DNA of 64,000 bases from Eutypella sp. D-1 (GCA_023313575.1 JAJTTP010000016.1:682001-746000), one strand, 5' to 3'; positions 47,784-58,689 are shown, numbered from the stretch's first letter. A program made the numbers and translations. Notes: a model not told the origin generated them from the letters alone.

Positions 47784-48827
47784 TCATTTCCTATCTCCAC
47801 ATAACGCCTTAATCACAAACTCAACATCCTCCGTAACCCCGCACACCAACCCCCCCCTCTCATTGATATCCTCGACACCGCGCGCCAGCACATCACAGCC
47901 ATCGCCGGGATCCACGGCGCGGCCGCCGGCACACTCGACGACGAGCGCGAGGGGCAGCAATTCGAAGAGGCGGCGCAGCTTTGCCGGGCTACTGCTGCTA
48001 CTGTTGTTGTTGGTTCTGGGCACGGGCGACACGTAGACCCCATGCCCCTTAACCAGCGCGTGCACGACATCGGGGACCAGGCCCCCGCTATACCGCAGCG
48101 TGTACCGCTGCTGTATGAAATGCGCAACCAGCGCCGCGTACGCCTCGTCCTCGGCTGCTGCGCGCAGGTTCGCTGGCGCGAAGTACCGTGTCTTGAAGGG
48201 CGGGTTGGCGAACTTGATCGAGGGTCGGAGGATCTCGAAATTCTCCTGGGCGGAGACGCCCACTTCGAAACATACGCCCGAGGTGGTGCCCGGGATCCGC
48301 ACGGCGATGATGGCGATGGTGCGCGGCCCGAACACGCCCAGTACGGACGCGATTTGCTTCTCGGCCGGTGGCTGGCGCAGCGCGGTGTGACCTGCCCAGA
48401 TCCCGATGATGGTCCCCACGGCCCAGTTCGGCGCGATAATCGAGCTGCCGTCTAGCGGGTCGAACGCTACGGTGTACTGCTCCGCCAAACCGCCATCCTG
48501 GGAGGATGAGGAGGTCGACCGCTCAACGGGGTCCTCCTCGCTGCTCGCGGTCACGACCGCCGGACACTTGGCGAGCGCGCCCCGAATGATGGCCTCGGCG
48601 ACCACGTCGACGTTCAGCTGGTCGTCGCCGAACGCATTCGCGCTGCCTACGAGCGAAACCCGCTGGGATCGCCGCAGCGACGAAGCGATTTCTGACAGCG
48701 CGTGGACTAGCGTCGGGAGCACGGAACGGCGCAGCTCTGCGTGCTCTGAGGAAGGCAGGAGCGTGCTGAGGTAGTCGTCGAGGCTCATGAACGCCTGGGC
48801 ACCGTCGCTGCTAGTTGAGTCGCCCAT
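47784..48827 (-). CDS. class-1 sugar bisphosphatase, sedoheptulose-1,7-bisphosphatase type
   Basis: Hydrolyses a sugar 1,7- or 1,6-bisphosphate. Single exon, 347 aa, starting at the ATG at 48825-48827 (MGDSTSSDGAQAF). Metal and substrate motifs of the FBPase superfamily are present: AFDPLDGSSIIAPNW (about residues 120-135) and AKLRRLFELLPLALVVE (about 275-292). The latter is the FBPase active-site signature. LRYSGGLVPDVVHALVKGHG and VYVSPVP are closer to plastid-type sedoheptulose bisphosphatase than to gluconeogenic FBPase. The acidic SSEEDPVE segment precedes the DPLDG loop, as in the family. No organelle presequence is obvious, so it is probably cytosolic. The gene stands 438 bp from the RIP island but shows no RIP-like decay and is GC-rich. 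The longer frame upstream of the ATG (to 48935) is probably leader. Confidence 0.85.
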   Translation of the reverse strand: MGDSTSSDGAQAFMSLDDYLSTLLPSSEHAELRRSVLPTLVHALSEIASSLRRSQRVSLVGSANAFGDDQLNVDVVAEAIIRGALAKCPAVVTASSEEDPVERSTSSSSQDGGLAEQYTVAFDPLDGSSIIAPNWAVGTIIGIWAGHTALRQPPAEKQIASVLGVFGPRTIAIIAVRIPGTTSGVCFEVGVSAQENFEILRPSIKFANPPFKTRYFAPANLRAAAEDEAYAALVAHFIQQRYTLRYSGGLVPDVVHALVKGHGVYVSPVPRTNNNSSSSSPAKLRRLFELLPLALVVECAGGRAVDPGDGCDVLARGVEDINERGGLVCGVTEDVEFVIKALCGDRK

Positions 48828-50509
48828 GTTTAGGTATTGGCGGATGGGATGGCCGACCAGGAGTAAAGAAAATTTCGCTGAGTCGCTGGGATAAGAAGTG
48901 TACTTACCCTTCAGCTGTAAAGAGAAATACCTCAAGTGGGTCTTAGGATAGGAGTCATATAACTATCTCTCCTAGCCATCTCGTAGCGTGTCCGAGGAGT
49001 CGGTCACTAGATGTTAGTATGTATAGCGTAGTCGTGCGCGCGGTATATAGTAATCACTTTCCCTTAGGTAGCTTGTGTATAGCTTGGCAGCCGGTGGTGT
49101 AATTTACGCAGGCATAAAAAGGCGGCCAGTTATTTCCCGGCAATTAGTAGCCGCACGTCGAGGCCATGATGATATACCGTACCTGGACATGATAGATATA
49201 CATACGGCGAGGCTGAGGTTGTCTGGATCCGGTGCATTATGTGTGTCTACCTACCAAGGCACCTACATAAGAGACTGAGTAATCAAATCAAATCAAATCA
49301 TAACTAGTGGAACCCCGGTAACAGCGAGGCTCTTGTTGCGGTGTGCGAGGACAAGACTAGCATTCACGATGCAACGGCCTGGGCTCTCTCTCTCTGGCTT
49401 GGAGGATGACGTGCAATATTCGGATGTGGGGATGCAGTTATAGATGCGGCTGGGACAGACAGCACACAGCACACATGATAGCACTGCTGACTGATGATAC
49501 CTCGTCCAATAGAGATGAAGTATGGGCTAGGCAGGCATGTTCGCATATCGGTCGGTAATTTTGCATGGGACATACATAATCTGTAAGATGAAGACGCAGA
49601 TGAAGTTGTCGTCGAATTAGTATGTCTGGACTCTGGAATATCTGGAGTATGTAATGTGGATAAAGTTCTAGAGTACGGAGTAGATGCCTTATCTAATAAG
49701 GACTTCGTACCCGGGGAGACTTCCAGGTGAAGTTACAAGGGACCCTGGAAGCCTACCTAGGTAGGTAGTATACCTAAGCACACCTGCAGTTAACAGTTTA
49801 GTACGAAGTAGGCTAGCTCATTAGGCGTAAGGAAGCACATGCTAACATGGTAACTCCGTAACATCTCATATCGAATCAATCAGAGGCCGGCCTGAGTGGT
49901 CCCCTATGCAGCCCCCTCAATGCGCTACCACCCCCAAGACCCCCCAAGAAGGCCGAGGAAACCCCCCAACCTTCTCTTATGATGTATGTACTATCTATTT
50001 GGTATATACGCATTACGCACTTATGCAACCACCACCACAACTACAACCATCACACCTACAAAACACTCATTCTTGTAATTCTGTAATATCCGACAAGTCC
50101 TACCTACCTACTTACTTACTCCCACTTCTCGTTAAATACTTTCGTAGTCTCGTAACATACGGGCAGGGCTACGGAGTGAGTACGTACCATACTTACTATA
50201 CTATTCGAAATGCTCAGGTCTTCCTCTCGTCCTATCATCTCCTAGATATGTGATGTGATTAAGAAACAAAGCCTGTCTGATATTCTGTTTTGATTTGATT
50301 TTTATTCGGTTTTTTTTTTGTTTGTCTTCCGGTGTAGCAGACCACAGAGCCCAGAGCAGAAGAGATCGGATATCTCACGATACATGTCACTTCACCGGAG
50401 ATAAAAATACAATAAATAAATAAATATATAAAACACGGTCACATCGACATCCACAACCACACCCACAACCACGACGACGACCTTCACGATCACCACCACC
50501 ACCGCCACC
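48828..50509. other. intergenic between divergent bisphosphatase and Ivy1-like genes
   Basis: Shared promoter region. Contains AATCAAATC repeats near 49283, a TACCTAGGTA motif at 49754-49763 and a C/A-rich leader (CCACAACCACACC and CACCACCACC) immediately before the ATG at 50510. No gene is supported. Confidence 0.5.
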
Positions 50510-52519
50510 ATGCCCGGAAACCATCCGGATCAGAGACCGGCCTCGCCGTCTCCCTCACAACTCCCTCCAGTACCTAACTCGCCCACCTACTCCTACGCCT
50601 CAACAGCTAACCGCTTATCGGCATACAACCTCCCGCCCCCGCCGCCCCCGAGGCCCGCCCACACCGTCCTGACCCAGGCCGACCTCGAGCAGTCCCAGCA
50701 GGCCTACTCCGACCTCCTCGCCACCGCCAAATCCTACCGCCTCGCCCTCGCTACTCTGTCTACTGCCGCTTCCGCCTTCGGCTCCGCCCTCGAGTCCTGC
50801 GCCCGCCTGAAGGAATCCCGCGCTGAGGCCTTGACGCCCCAGGGTCCCTCTGGAGGAGGAGGAGGAGGAGGTGGTGGTGGTAGTGGTGGTGGTGGTGGTA
50901 GTGGTGGATTAGGTGCAGGTGCAGGTGCAGGCTTAACCGGAGGTCCCGTCCGCCCCCTCCCCCGCGGCTCCTGCACCGCCGACCTGATCATGGGCGCCAG
51001 CGGCGTGCACCACCTGATCGCGAACCATCAGCAGATTCTCTCCGAGACAGTCTACCGGTCCTTCGAGGTACCCCTCCTGCACGAGCTCGACGCCTGGCGC
51101 CGCGCCGTCGACGACGAGGAGGAATCGTACCGCACCGAAGCGGCGGCGCGGAGCCGGGAGATCCGCCGCCTCGAAAAGGAAGGCCTGAAACTCCACCGGC
51201 AACGCCGCCGCGACGTCGGCGTCCTGCGCGAACACCTCGTCGTCCTGACCGCGAAGCTCGACGGCCTGACCACCCTGCACGCGGACCACGCGCGTAATTT
51301 GCTCCGCGACGGCCAGGACGCCAGCGCTCGCGTCCTCGACGCCAGCTGCTCCCTCGTCCGCGCCGAGGTCGACATCTTCGAGTCCCTCGCCCGCAAGGGC
51401 TGGTCCGGCGGCGGCCTCGATCTTCTTCTCGAGAACGGCCGCGACCTCTTCGCTCCTGACGACGACGCCGATTTACCGCCCCCGGGCCTTACCGGGGGCC
51501 CTGCCGCCGCTGCGAAGTCGGCTGCTGCTGCTGCCTCGGATGGCGCCAGGCTGTTTAGTATACTACCGCCGAAGAGCATCCTGGCGGACACGGCATCGGA
51601 CCGGACGCGACCATCGGGCGGCGGCGCGGGCCGCAGCACGAGCACCGGAGGTGCAGCCGGAGCCGGAGGAAGCGGAAGCGCCCATAATGGCCGCGCTGAT
51701 AGTCTGCTCATGGGCAGCGATGCCGGCGGCGACCGGTACCAGAGCCTCCTCGGCGCCGTGGACGTAGACCCGGACGACCTCGACCGCGGGCGTTCCACTG
51801 CCGCTGCCACCGACGCTGACTCCGATAGCATCTTCTCGGACCTCAACCTCCCGCGCCATCATAATTACCATCCTCATCAGCAGCAGCCACAGCAACAGCA
51901 GCAACCACGCAGTCTGAGACCCTTCAGCCCACAGCCGATACGCAGACTCCCGACCGACGTGGTCATGGATCCGGAAACTCTGCTCAGCGACGACGACGAT
52001 GATGAGTTCGGCATCGGTAGTAGTACTTCCGCGGCGGCTGCTAAGCGCCCGGGCTTCAGCAGTGCTGCGGGCGCCGGAAGGGATGTCTCGGCCCGGGCTA
52101 TGGGCCTCGATCTCGATCTTGATATTGATATTGACGAGCGTGGGGACGGGGACGGGGATGAGGGTGAGGGCGAGGATGGGGATGAGACGTCGCCGTGGAG
52201 AAACGAGCCGCGGCCGAGTAATAGTAGGGGTAGCGATGATACTGCGAAACAGATCCTAAGCCTAGACGGCGAGGTCGGATATGAAGGCCGGGATCACGAG
52301 GGCGCGGGCGCAGAAGATGGCGAGACTAGTGCTGAGCGAGGTGATGGTGTGCCCGGAGACGCTGCACGCGAAGACAGAGAACAGTCACGACATCGGGATA
52401 GATCGCCCTCGCCTCCGCTGAACGCCACCGACGCGGCCTCGACCCCCGAGGAAAGGGATCGGGTGGAGGACCGGGACCGGGCGGTCGATGAGATTGGTGT
52501 TGAGGACGCGCGGAGGTAG
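50510..52519 (+). CDS. IVY1: Ivy1-like BAR-domain protein of the vacuole/endosome
   Basis: Single exon, 669 aa, with a strong start context (GCCACCATGCC). Begins with a Pro-rich stretch (PSQLPPVPNSPTYSYAST, then PPPPPPRP). The I-BAR/Ivy1-like helical domain follows: ADLEQSQQAYSDLLATAKSY, then GSALESCARLKESRAEAL. It is interrupted at about residues 113-145 by a Gly-rich tract coded by GGA/GGT repeats, then resumes with HHLIANHQQILSETVYRSFE and long charged helices to about residue 320. In yeast, Ivy1 binds the Rab Ypt7, Vps33 and PI3P-containing membranes and modulates Fab1 and TORC1. The C-terminal half is low-complexity: polyQ, D/E-rich runs (SDDDDDEFG, DLDLDIDIDE) and Arg/Asp-rich, probably disordered. 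The Gly-tract length may vary between strains. Confidence 0.85.
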   Translation: MPGNHPDQRPASPSPSQLPPVPNSPTYSYASTANRLSAYNLPPPPPPRPAHTVLTQADLEQSQQAYSDLLATAKSYRLALATLSTAASAFGSALESCARLKESRAEALTPQGPSGGGGGGGGGGSGGGGGSGGLGAGAGAGLTGGPVRPLPRGSCTADLIMGASGVHHLIANHQQILSETVYRSFEVPLLHELDAWRRAVDDEEESYRTEAAARSREIRRLEKEGLKLHRQRRRDVGVLREHLVVLTAKLDGLTTLHADHARNLLRDGQDASARVLDASCSLVRAEVDIFESLARKGWSGGGLDLLLENGRDLFAPDDDADLPPPGLTGGPAAAAKSAAAAASDGARLFSILPPKSILADTASDRTRPSGGGAGRSTSTGGAAGAGGSGSAHNGRADSLLMGSDAGGDRYQSLLGAVDVDPDDLDRGRSTAAATDADSDSIFSDLNLPRHHNYHPHQQQPQQQQQPRSLRPFSPQPIRRLPTDVVMDPETLLSDDDDDEFGIGSSTSAAAAKRPGFSSAAGAGRDVSARAMGLDLDLDIDIDERGDGDGDEGEGEDGDETSPWRNEPRPSNSRGSDDTAKQILSLDGEVGYEGRDHEGAGAEDGETSAERGDGVPGDAAREDREQSRHRDRSPSPPLNATDAASTPEERDRVEDRDRAVDEIGVEDARR

Positions 52520-53180
52520 CCCCGTGTCCTATTTATCTGTCTGTCTGCCTGCTTTACATACCCGCTCTCGTCTACATACCACCTCACACATACCACCTCA
52601 CACATATATCACCTCACATATAGAAAGGGGGCGAGAGAGAAGGGAAGGCGGAGTCACACAGAGAGAAGCCGGCGCGCTTTCTATCTTACATACATAATTT
52701 TTACAAACACAACGAGCAAAATTGATTTTTGGTCTAGGGGGTTTACGGGTATGGATGGTATGGGTATGGGTACGGGGTATGATACGAGAGATGACTACGG
52801 GTGTATTTATGATGAGAGGGAAAGGCGGGGGGGGGGGGGAGATGAATATAGTAAATGCATTACATTACATTAAATATGTGGATATGGAAGTGGTTATTTT
52901 ACACCCCTTTCCCCCTCCTTTTGTTCCTTTTTCTTGTCTTTTAGCTGTTGTGTGTGTGCCTTGCCTTGCCTTGTCTCTTGTCTCGTCTCTTGCCTTGTCT
53001 TGCTGTGCGAGGAGTCGGTTAGGGAGTGCTCGGGTTAGGGGGTTAGAGTAGGGGGTAGGGAAAAGGGGAAGGGGGGAAGGGGAACAGGGAGGGAAAGGGG
53101 GGGGGGGATTACATTAAGTTAGGAGGGACGGTGGGAATTTCAACAAAATGGAGAAATGAAGCTATGTTTATGTGTGTCTG

Positions 53181-53223
<43 letters not shown>

Positions 53224-53310
53224 ATCTCGGAGGGCAAACTTAGTTTCGCTGCTGCGGCTGTGTTGCGGAAGTACTCTAATTGCTATTGGTATCGTGGTCG
53301 CATTTGAGCT

Positions 53311-53439
53311 TATATATATATATATATATATATACAGCTTTCTTGCCTTATTCATCATCATCATCATCATCATCTTCTTCTTCTTCTTCTTCTTCTTCTT
53401 CTTCTTCTTCTTCTTCTTCTTCTTCTTCTTCTTCTTCTT
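53311..53439. repeat. compound (TA)n, (CAT)n and (CTT)n microsatellite
   Basis: TA repeats at 53311-53333, about seven CAT units from 53352, then about 22 CTT units up to 53439, with short spacer between the TA and CAT blocks. The run is purely intergenic. Confidence 0.9.
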
Positions 53440-53497
53440 TCCCTCGTCTTCCTTCTTCTTTCCCTCGTCTTCCTTCTTCTTTCCCTCGTCTTCCTTC
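53435..53497. repeat. 21-bp minisatellite, three perfect units
   Basis: Three tandem identical 21-bp units, starting at 53435, 53456 and 53477. Each contains TTCTTTCCCTCGTC. It follows directly on the CTT array and seems to have grown from it. Confidence 0.9.
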
Positions 53498-54810
53498 TTC
53501 CTCACATAACGCCATGCGCATGGCCATTCGACACTCCCACGAGTTTCTATCCAACGAACGACGGGACGGCCTCATGAAATTCTCTCTTTCCTAGATATTT
53601 ATTCACCTAATTAATCCCCCTCCCCCCCCTTCTTTCCCCCCCCACTCCATCCCATTCTTTTATTTCCCTATTTTCAGTAGTGTCGCCTTTACGTATAGGG
53701 GTAATGGCGGGCGTATCGGATTTTATATATATAAAAGGGGGGGGGGGGGTGACTTCGGTTCGGGAAGACTCGGTCTCTTTCTTATTTTTTTCTATCTTGG
53801 TTGCTGTCCTTCTCCGTACTTAGTCACAGATATATAGCACACCTTATACACAACAGCGTGGCTTCCCCCCCCCCTCTCCCCCCCGCCGCCCCTCGATATA
53901 GACTCGATATATAAGTACGTACGACCGATATCACGATTCTCGGAATAGAAACCGGAAAAGGGGGGCAAGGGGTGGGGGGGAGGGGGCCCAAAAAGAAAAG
54001 ATTGGCAGGCAAGGCAAGGCAAGGGAGCGTAGAATGTAGACGAGACTGAGATATGTAGATAACCCACACACATATAGGCACACACATAAACAAGCGCGCC
54101 GTCGACCCCCCCCCCCCCTCCCCCTGCCTCGCCTCGCCTCGTCTCGTCTCGTATCGTCTCGTATAACACCGAAGACCACCTAAGGCAGAGAGAGGATGCC
54201 CCCCCTCCCCTCCTTTCCACCTAGATCATATAATACATCACAAACACCACACATGTATATACGCATACATCTACCCATGGATGTGTTAGAAGTGCAAGAA
54301 CGACAGCGCATTTATTCCATATCTGTTTTTATTACTTCTTATTTAGTTCTAAAAAGGCAGCAAGCCCCTTACCCCCTACCCTCCCCCCCCCAACAACAAC
54401 AAATCCCCGTTTCGTGTCCCTTTATACCGTGATATGAAGCCCGCCCTGCATCTCCTTCAAACGCCTGTTCATGTTTCTATTATGCTGCTTGGTGTCTGCT
54501 GCCTGCTACCTGGTTGTTTGTTCCCCCTTACCAGGGAGGGATAGGGAAGCACGTATATCGATTCATAGTTCTACCCACTTTCTCGTTCGATAATAGGACC
54601 GAGGAATTAGGATTGCATGGGAATTGGGAATAGCAATGCCGAAAAGGAGGCGGGGGTAAGGATATATTACTGTACAGTTTCTTCACCAATAACAGTAATA
54701 ACAGCAATACCAGCAATTACAATTACAACGCCGTGCTTTGATACCATGCCCCATGCCCATGCTCATGCTCATGCTCATGCTTTTTTCTCTTTCCCTGCCC
54801 CGCCTGGTTG

Positions 54811-54848
54811 GGATGGATGGATGGATGGATGGATGGATGGATGGATGG
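54811..54848. repeat. (GGAT)9 microsatellite
   Basis: Nine consecutive GGAT units in the 3' flank of NUP53, preceded by CATGCT repeats at about 54755-54780. Confidence 0.9.
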
Positions 54849-55038
54849 AGCCATGCCACTGTTCATGTCGCCCCCGGGCTGGGGATGGGGGTCATCGTCG
54901 GGAATTGGAAGGTTTCGCTATTGCTACTGCTCTCATCTCTCTGATCCCACCCTCTTTTATTTCGCTCGGTTCTGTAGTCATGGTCTTCCTATCCTGTCCT
55001 CCTATGCCCGCACCCATACCCCCCCCCCCCGGCCCCCC

Positions 55039-56707
55039 TCAGTCCTCCTTATCGCCACTAACGAGATCCGAACCGAAGAGGGAGAACCAGTAATCCAGAT
55101 AAAACATCAGACGCCAAAAAAGACTAGCGCGCGCGAGATCGAACTCGCCCAGCTCGTTCCGCGGTACCTCGCTGCCGATCATCGATCCGCTGAACCACCC
55201 CACCAGCGGAATCCGCGCCAGCAGCATCTGGATCGGGCTCGGCTGCGGCGCTACTGCCTGCTCTGCTGGTAAGAGCTTTACGCGTCGCGCTGTGGGGATG
55301 CGGCGGCAGTATGCGCTGTCTTCTTTTGCGGTGGTCGGGGGTGGGGGGTTGGGGTTGGGGGCTTGTGGCGCGGTGTTGTCGAAGGCTTCTGCTGGGTAGT
55401 TTCCGATGCGTGCGAAGAGGTCTGGCGGCGGCATGGCGACTGGTCGCGTGTCTGTGGCCGTCGTCGTCGATGCCGTGCCGGTCTCCATGGTCTGTGTCGT
55501 GGTCTGCGAGCCTAGCGGTGAGACGTCGGTCGGCTGGTCATTCTGCGGATTGCCATTGCCGATGTCCCACGTTCTCGGTAGGGTGCTGTCGGTGGCCTTG
55601 GCGAAACGGCCGTTCTTCCCTGCCGTGGGCCGGCGCCTGCCGAACAACGTGTTGGAGCGGTTGTTCGGGTCGAACATGGCGGCGTCGCCCACGAGGTCGA
55701 CAATGGCGGCGTCCTCCTTGGGCGGTAGTCCGCGGTAGGGTTCGGCGTAGACGAGGTGTCCCAGGATGTTCTGGGGCGAGGCGTAGACGGCAGCGTCGGC
55801 GGCGGCGGCGGACTCGAAGGTGATCTTGATCCAGTGCTCACCACCGGCGACGCGGGTGACCTTGGAGCGCTCGGCCGGGGTCAGGGGCTGCTGGCGGTTG
55901 AAGGCTGGGTCGCGCAGCTCGGACTTATAGCGACGCGCCTCGAGGGGGGGTTCGCGAGGGTAGTCTTCGCATATCCGGCCGGCCACCTGCTCGTAGTGGT
56001 TGATAGCGGCGTACTGCTGGTCGGGCGACGCGTAACCCCTTAAGATGACCTCGGTGGGCTCCTTCTGGAAGCGTGGAGGTTGCTGGGCGGCGGCGGCGGC
56101 GGGATCGGCAGGGTCTTGGGCCGACGCCGGCACGGCCTGGGACAGGTAGCTGGTCTTTCGCTTGCTGGCGGGACCGGCGGCGGGGACGGAGGGTGCGGCG
56201 GAGGTGACGGCGACGGAGGCGGGTACGGGGTGATCGTCGTCGTCGATTCTGGCTCTCGGGCCGGGAGCGAGGAACTTGGAGAACAGCTCGTCGGCGACCT
56301 TCATGTTGGCATCCTCACGCTTAGGGGCGGCGCTACCGGTGCGCGAACGCGATCGTCGCGCGGACTTGCCGAAGGAGCCCGTTTCGGCGACGGCGCGTCG
56401 GGCGCGGGGGGCGCTTGGTTGTCTGTCGTTCCTGTTGTTTCGCATGATTGAATTAGTTGATGAATGTTGATGGTGCTTTGTGGGTCGTTGAGTGATAATG
56501 AGAATGAGAATGAGAAAGTCTGAGTGATTGACCGAAAACAATAAAAAAAAAAGAAAAAGAATAAAAAGAAAGAAAGAAAAGGATGGATTGTCTGTGTTTG
56601 TTTGTATGGACGTACTCAGGAAAAATCATGGCATAGGGTCTTTGAATTCCATCCTCGCCCGTATAGAGTTCCTCCTCTGGAACGTTATGTAGAATTAAAG
56701 GTCTCAT
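55039..56707 (-). CDS. NUP53: nucleoporin Nup53/Nup35 (MPPN-type RRM)
   Basis: Structural nucleoporin of the inner ring of the nuclear pore. Two exons on the minus strand, 56707-56616 (92 nt) and 56431-55039, giving 494 aa. The junction CCTGA|GTACGT..AACAG|GAAC joins PYAMIFPE to NDRQPSAPRARR in frame. The exon-1 peptide begins MRPLILHNVPEEELYTGEDG. The Nup35-type RRM lies at about residues 158-265: EVILRGYASPDQQYAAINHY and HWIKITFESAAAADAAVYAS, then GHLVYAEPYRG. An Arg/Ser-rich N-terminal stretch (GKSARRSRSRTG) precedes it. The C-terminus ASLFWRLMFYLDYWFSLFG is the amphipathic helix that binds the pore membrane in Nup53/Nup59. The ATG at the start of exon 2's open frame would lose the conserved N-terminal peptide, so the upstream start is preferred. 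Confidence 0.92.
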
Positions 56708-57439
56708 CTTGTTTGTTGGGTTTCACTGTTTGTTGCCTTCTAAGGTTTGATTCAATGTTGGGATGAAACCTCGAATTAATGGAATTAATGAGGTTTAGAA
56801 ACACACGAGCAGCCTTGAACTGAACAAGGAAAAGCCCTGACGTTCAAGGCTGAAACAAAAGTGAATAGTGAATTTTCGAGATATTACTATTCAACTCTTT
56901 GATATTCCAGGTACGTTGGAGGATTGGTTGCTGTCCCTTATTTTGTCGTGTTTTCGATTGTCGCAGTCAGGAAATCAATAAATTGGAAGCATGTAAAGTA
57001 TGAAATTGGGAAAGTTATGAAGCCTCCAAAGCTCCCTAGCAACGACAATAATACATTTACAAAGTTACCTGTTAGCTTATTGTAAGAGCTAACTGCTATT
57101 AGTATGGTCTAGCCAATCCCGGTTAGCTGGGATGCGAGGTACGAAACATAAGTACATGTCGATGTATGTACCTAAGTACAGCTCTGCCTTATCTTATCTG
57201 TACGGTCCAGAAATGTGACGTCGTATTTTCAAGCTCCGGATCCCGGGTTCCTGATCAGTCTTAACCCGATTCGGAGCTTCAGCGGACCTGAGCGACATCA
57301 TCGGTTAACGAGAATCGTGAATTCTCCAGTACCAATACTCCCAAGGTCTTCTTCTTTCCACCATTTTCACATATTAGATCTCCAGGAACGTAACTTTGTC
57401 TAAAACCTTGAACCCCGGAAATCCGACAACACCGCCAAC
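56708..57439. other. intergenic between divergent NUP53 and Fmp46-like genes
   Basis: Shared promoter region. No gene or strong repeat is seen. Confidence 0.5.
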
Positions 57440-57968
57440 ATGTTCAGATTTGTAGGTTTCTTCTTCTTCCCATCCCCCACCTTCAAGCATTTCTGGGTAA
57501 CTATCAGATAACTAACCCCCCCCCCTCCAGCACAAAACAAAAGACATCGTAACCCTCTTCCACAAAGCCAACTCACCAGGCTCCGTGCGCGCCGCCACAC
57601 TCCTCAAGCAAGTGAACGCGAACGCGACGGAATCCGCCACCGAGGACCAAGCCAGCGACCACACAGCACAGACGCACCCGCACCGTCAACGTCCCGAATT
57701 CGACCTCAATATCACCGAGGCGCCCCCCACCCCGGACCAACTCAAGACTATCCTCGAGTACGTCGGCAAAGAACGCATTGCTTCTGTTGTCCGGGGGGCC
57801 AGTACTGAGAACGAGGCCCTGAAGAAATTCCGAGAGAGCGCGGAGAATTTTCGTAGACCTGTGGTTGTGGATTGGAATAATGGCAGAGCGGTCGCCTCCG
57901 AGCAGGAGTCGGAGATCTTGAAGATGTTGGGCCAGACGGCTAGTGAATCTGGTTCTCTGAATAGTTAG
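57440..57968 (+). CDS. Fmp46-like thioredoxin-fold protein (DUF1687)
   Basis: Two exons, 57440-57451 (12 nt: MFRF) and 57531-57968, giving 149 aa. The intron GTAGGT..CCAG has a perfect ACTAAC branch site about 17 bases before the acceptor and is phase 0. The joined product reads MFRFHKTKDIVTLFHKANSP, then GSVRAATLLKQVNA, typical of the fungal DUF1687/Fmp46 family of putative redox proteins, some mitochondrial. Later conserved parts are EAPPTPDQLKTILEYVG and RPVVVDWNNGRAV, ending SEILKMLGQTASESGSLNS. No CXXC is present, so a classical disulphide-reductase role is doubtful; the function is unknown. Without the 12-nt exon the protein would lack its conserved start. Confidence 0.85.
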
Positions 57969-58689
57969 AACTGGTTGAGAGAGTGTGTGTGGGTGTGTGT
58001 ACGGCTGTTTATCTCGGTTAAGGGGAGAGTTGCTACGCTCCCCCCATTCACATTCACACCCCAACCGTGACGGATAGGATACAATGGACGTTTCCGGAGG
58101 TTGGTGATAGCGGTGTAAGTAGACAGGCTATGAGTGGTCTTTTCGCAGGGAGTTACCAACCACTCTTGCCCATCATCAACCACTTCCACCCAAAATATGA
58201 ATGAAAAATCCCACTCCTGGAGCATATGTATATGTAGGGAAGACATGCTTTCTCTTGTGAAAATCAGGCCGTGCGGCCCTGGCATTTAGATGTATATACA
58301 AAATCAATCAATCCTCACTCCAACGCCATTATGGAGCCCCCCATGTATGCAAGTTAAGAGTGATGGTGATGTCTGGACTGAACTAGATACTTAGATATAT
58401 CATACTTCTAACGCAGGGTTTGAACAGGTTTTGAAGCTTTGATTTTTTTTAATTTCTTTTTAGGAAACTCGGAAACGAAACGGCACTTTCACTTTCACGG
58501 CACGGTAACGTAAATCGTGTGTATACTTACCTACTAACTAACTACGGCGACCGCAGAATAGGGGGCCGGGGGGAAGGGCACTGTAGAAGCGGTAAGGTAG
58601 TTCATTCACCAACCTGAAGGGAAAAAAATAGGGATATCTTACAACGAGCGGGGAAAGAGCTAAGGTTACGATCGTAAGGGGGGTTTGGG

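Larger units (their letters stand above)
52520..55038. other. intergenic between convergent Ivy1-like and NUP53 genes, microsatellite-dense
   Basis: The most repeat-dense spacer in the window: CCTTG/TCTCG pentanucleotides (52960-53000, 54010-54025, 54120-54160), TC repeats (53190-53210), TA repeats (53311-53333), CAT and CTT triplet arrays (53352-53439), a 21-bp minisatellite (53435-53497), G runs and GGAT repeats (54811-54848). Apparent ORFs here are repeat translations (poly-E, poly-S, poly-F), not genes. Confidence 0.7.

Noticed and set aside
51052..51846. 264-residue minus-strand ORF
   Set aside because: Shadow of the GC-rich Ivy1-like coding sequence.
53140..53600. ORFs encoding poly-E, poly-K, poly-S and poly-F proteins
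   Set aside because: They are translations of CTT/CAT microsatellites in several frames, with no other coding evidence.
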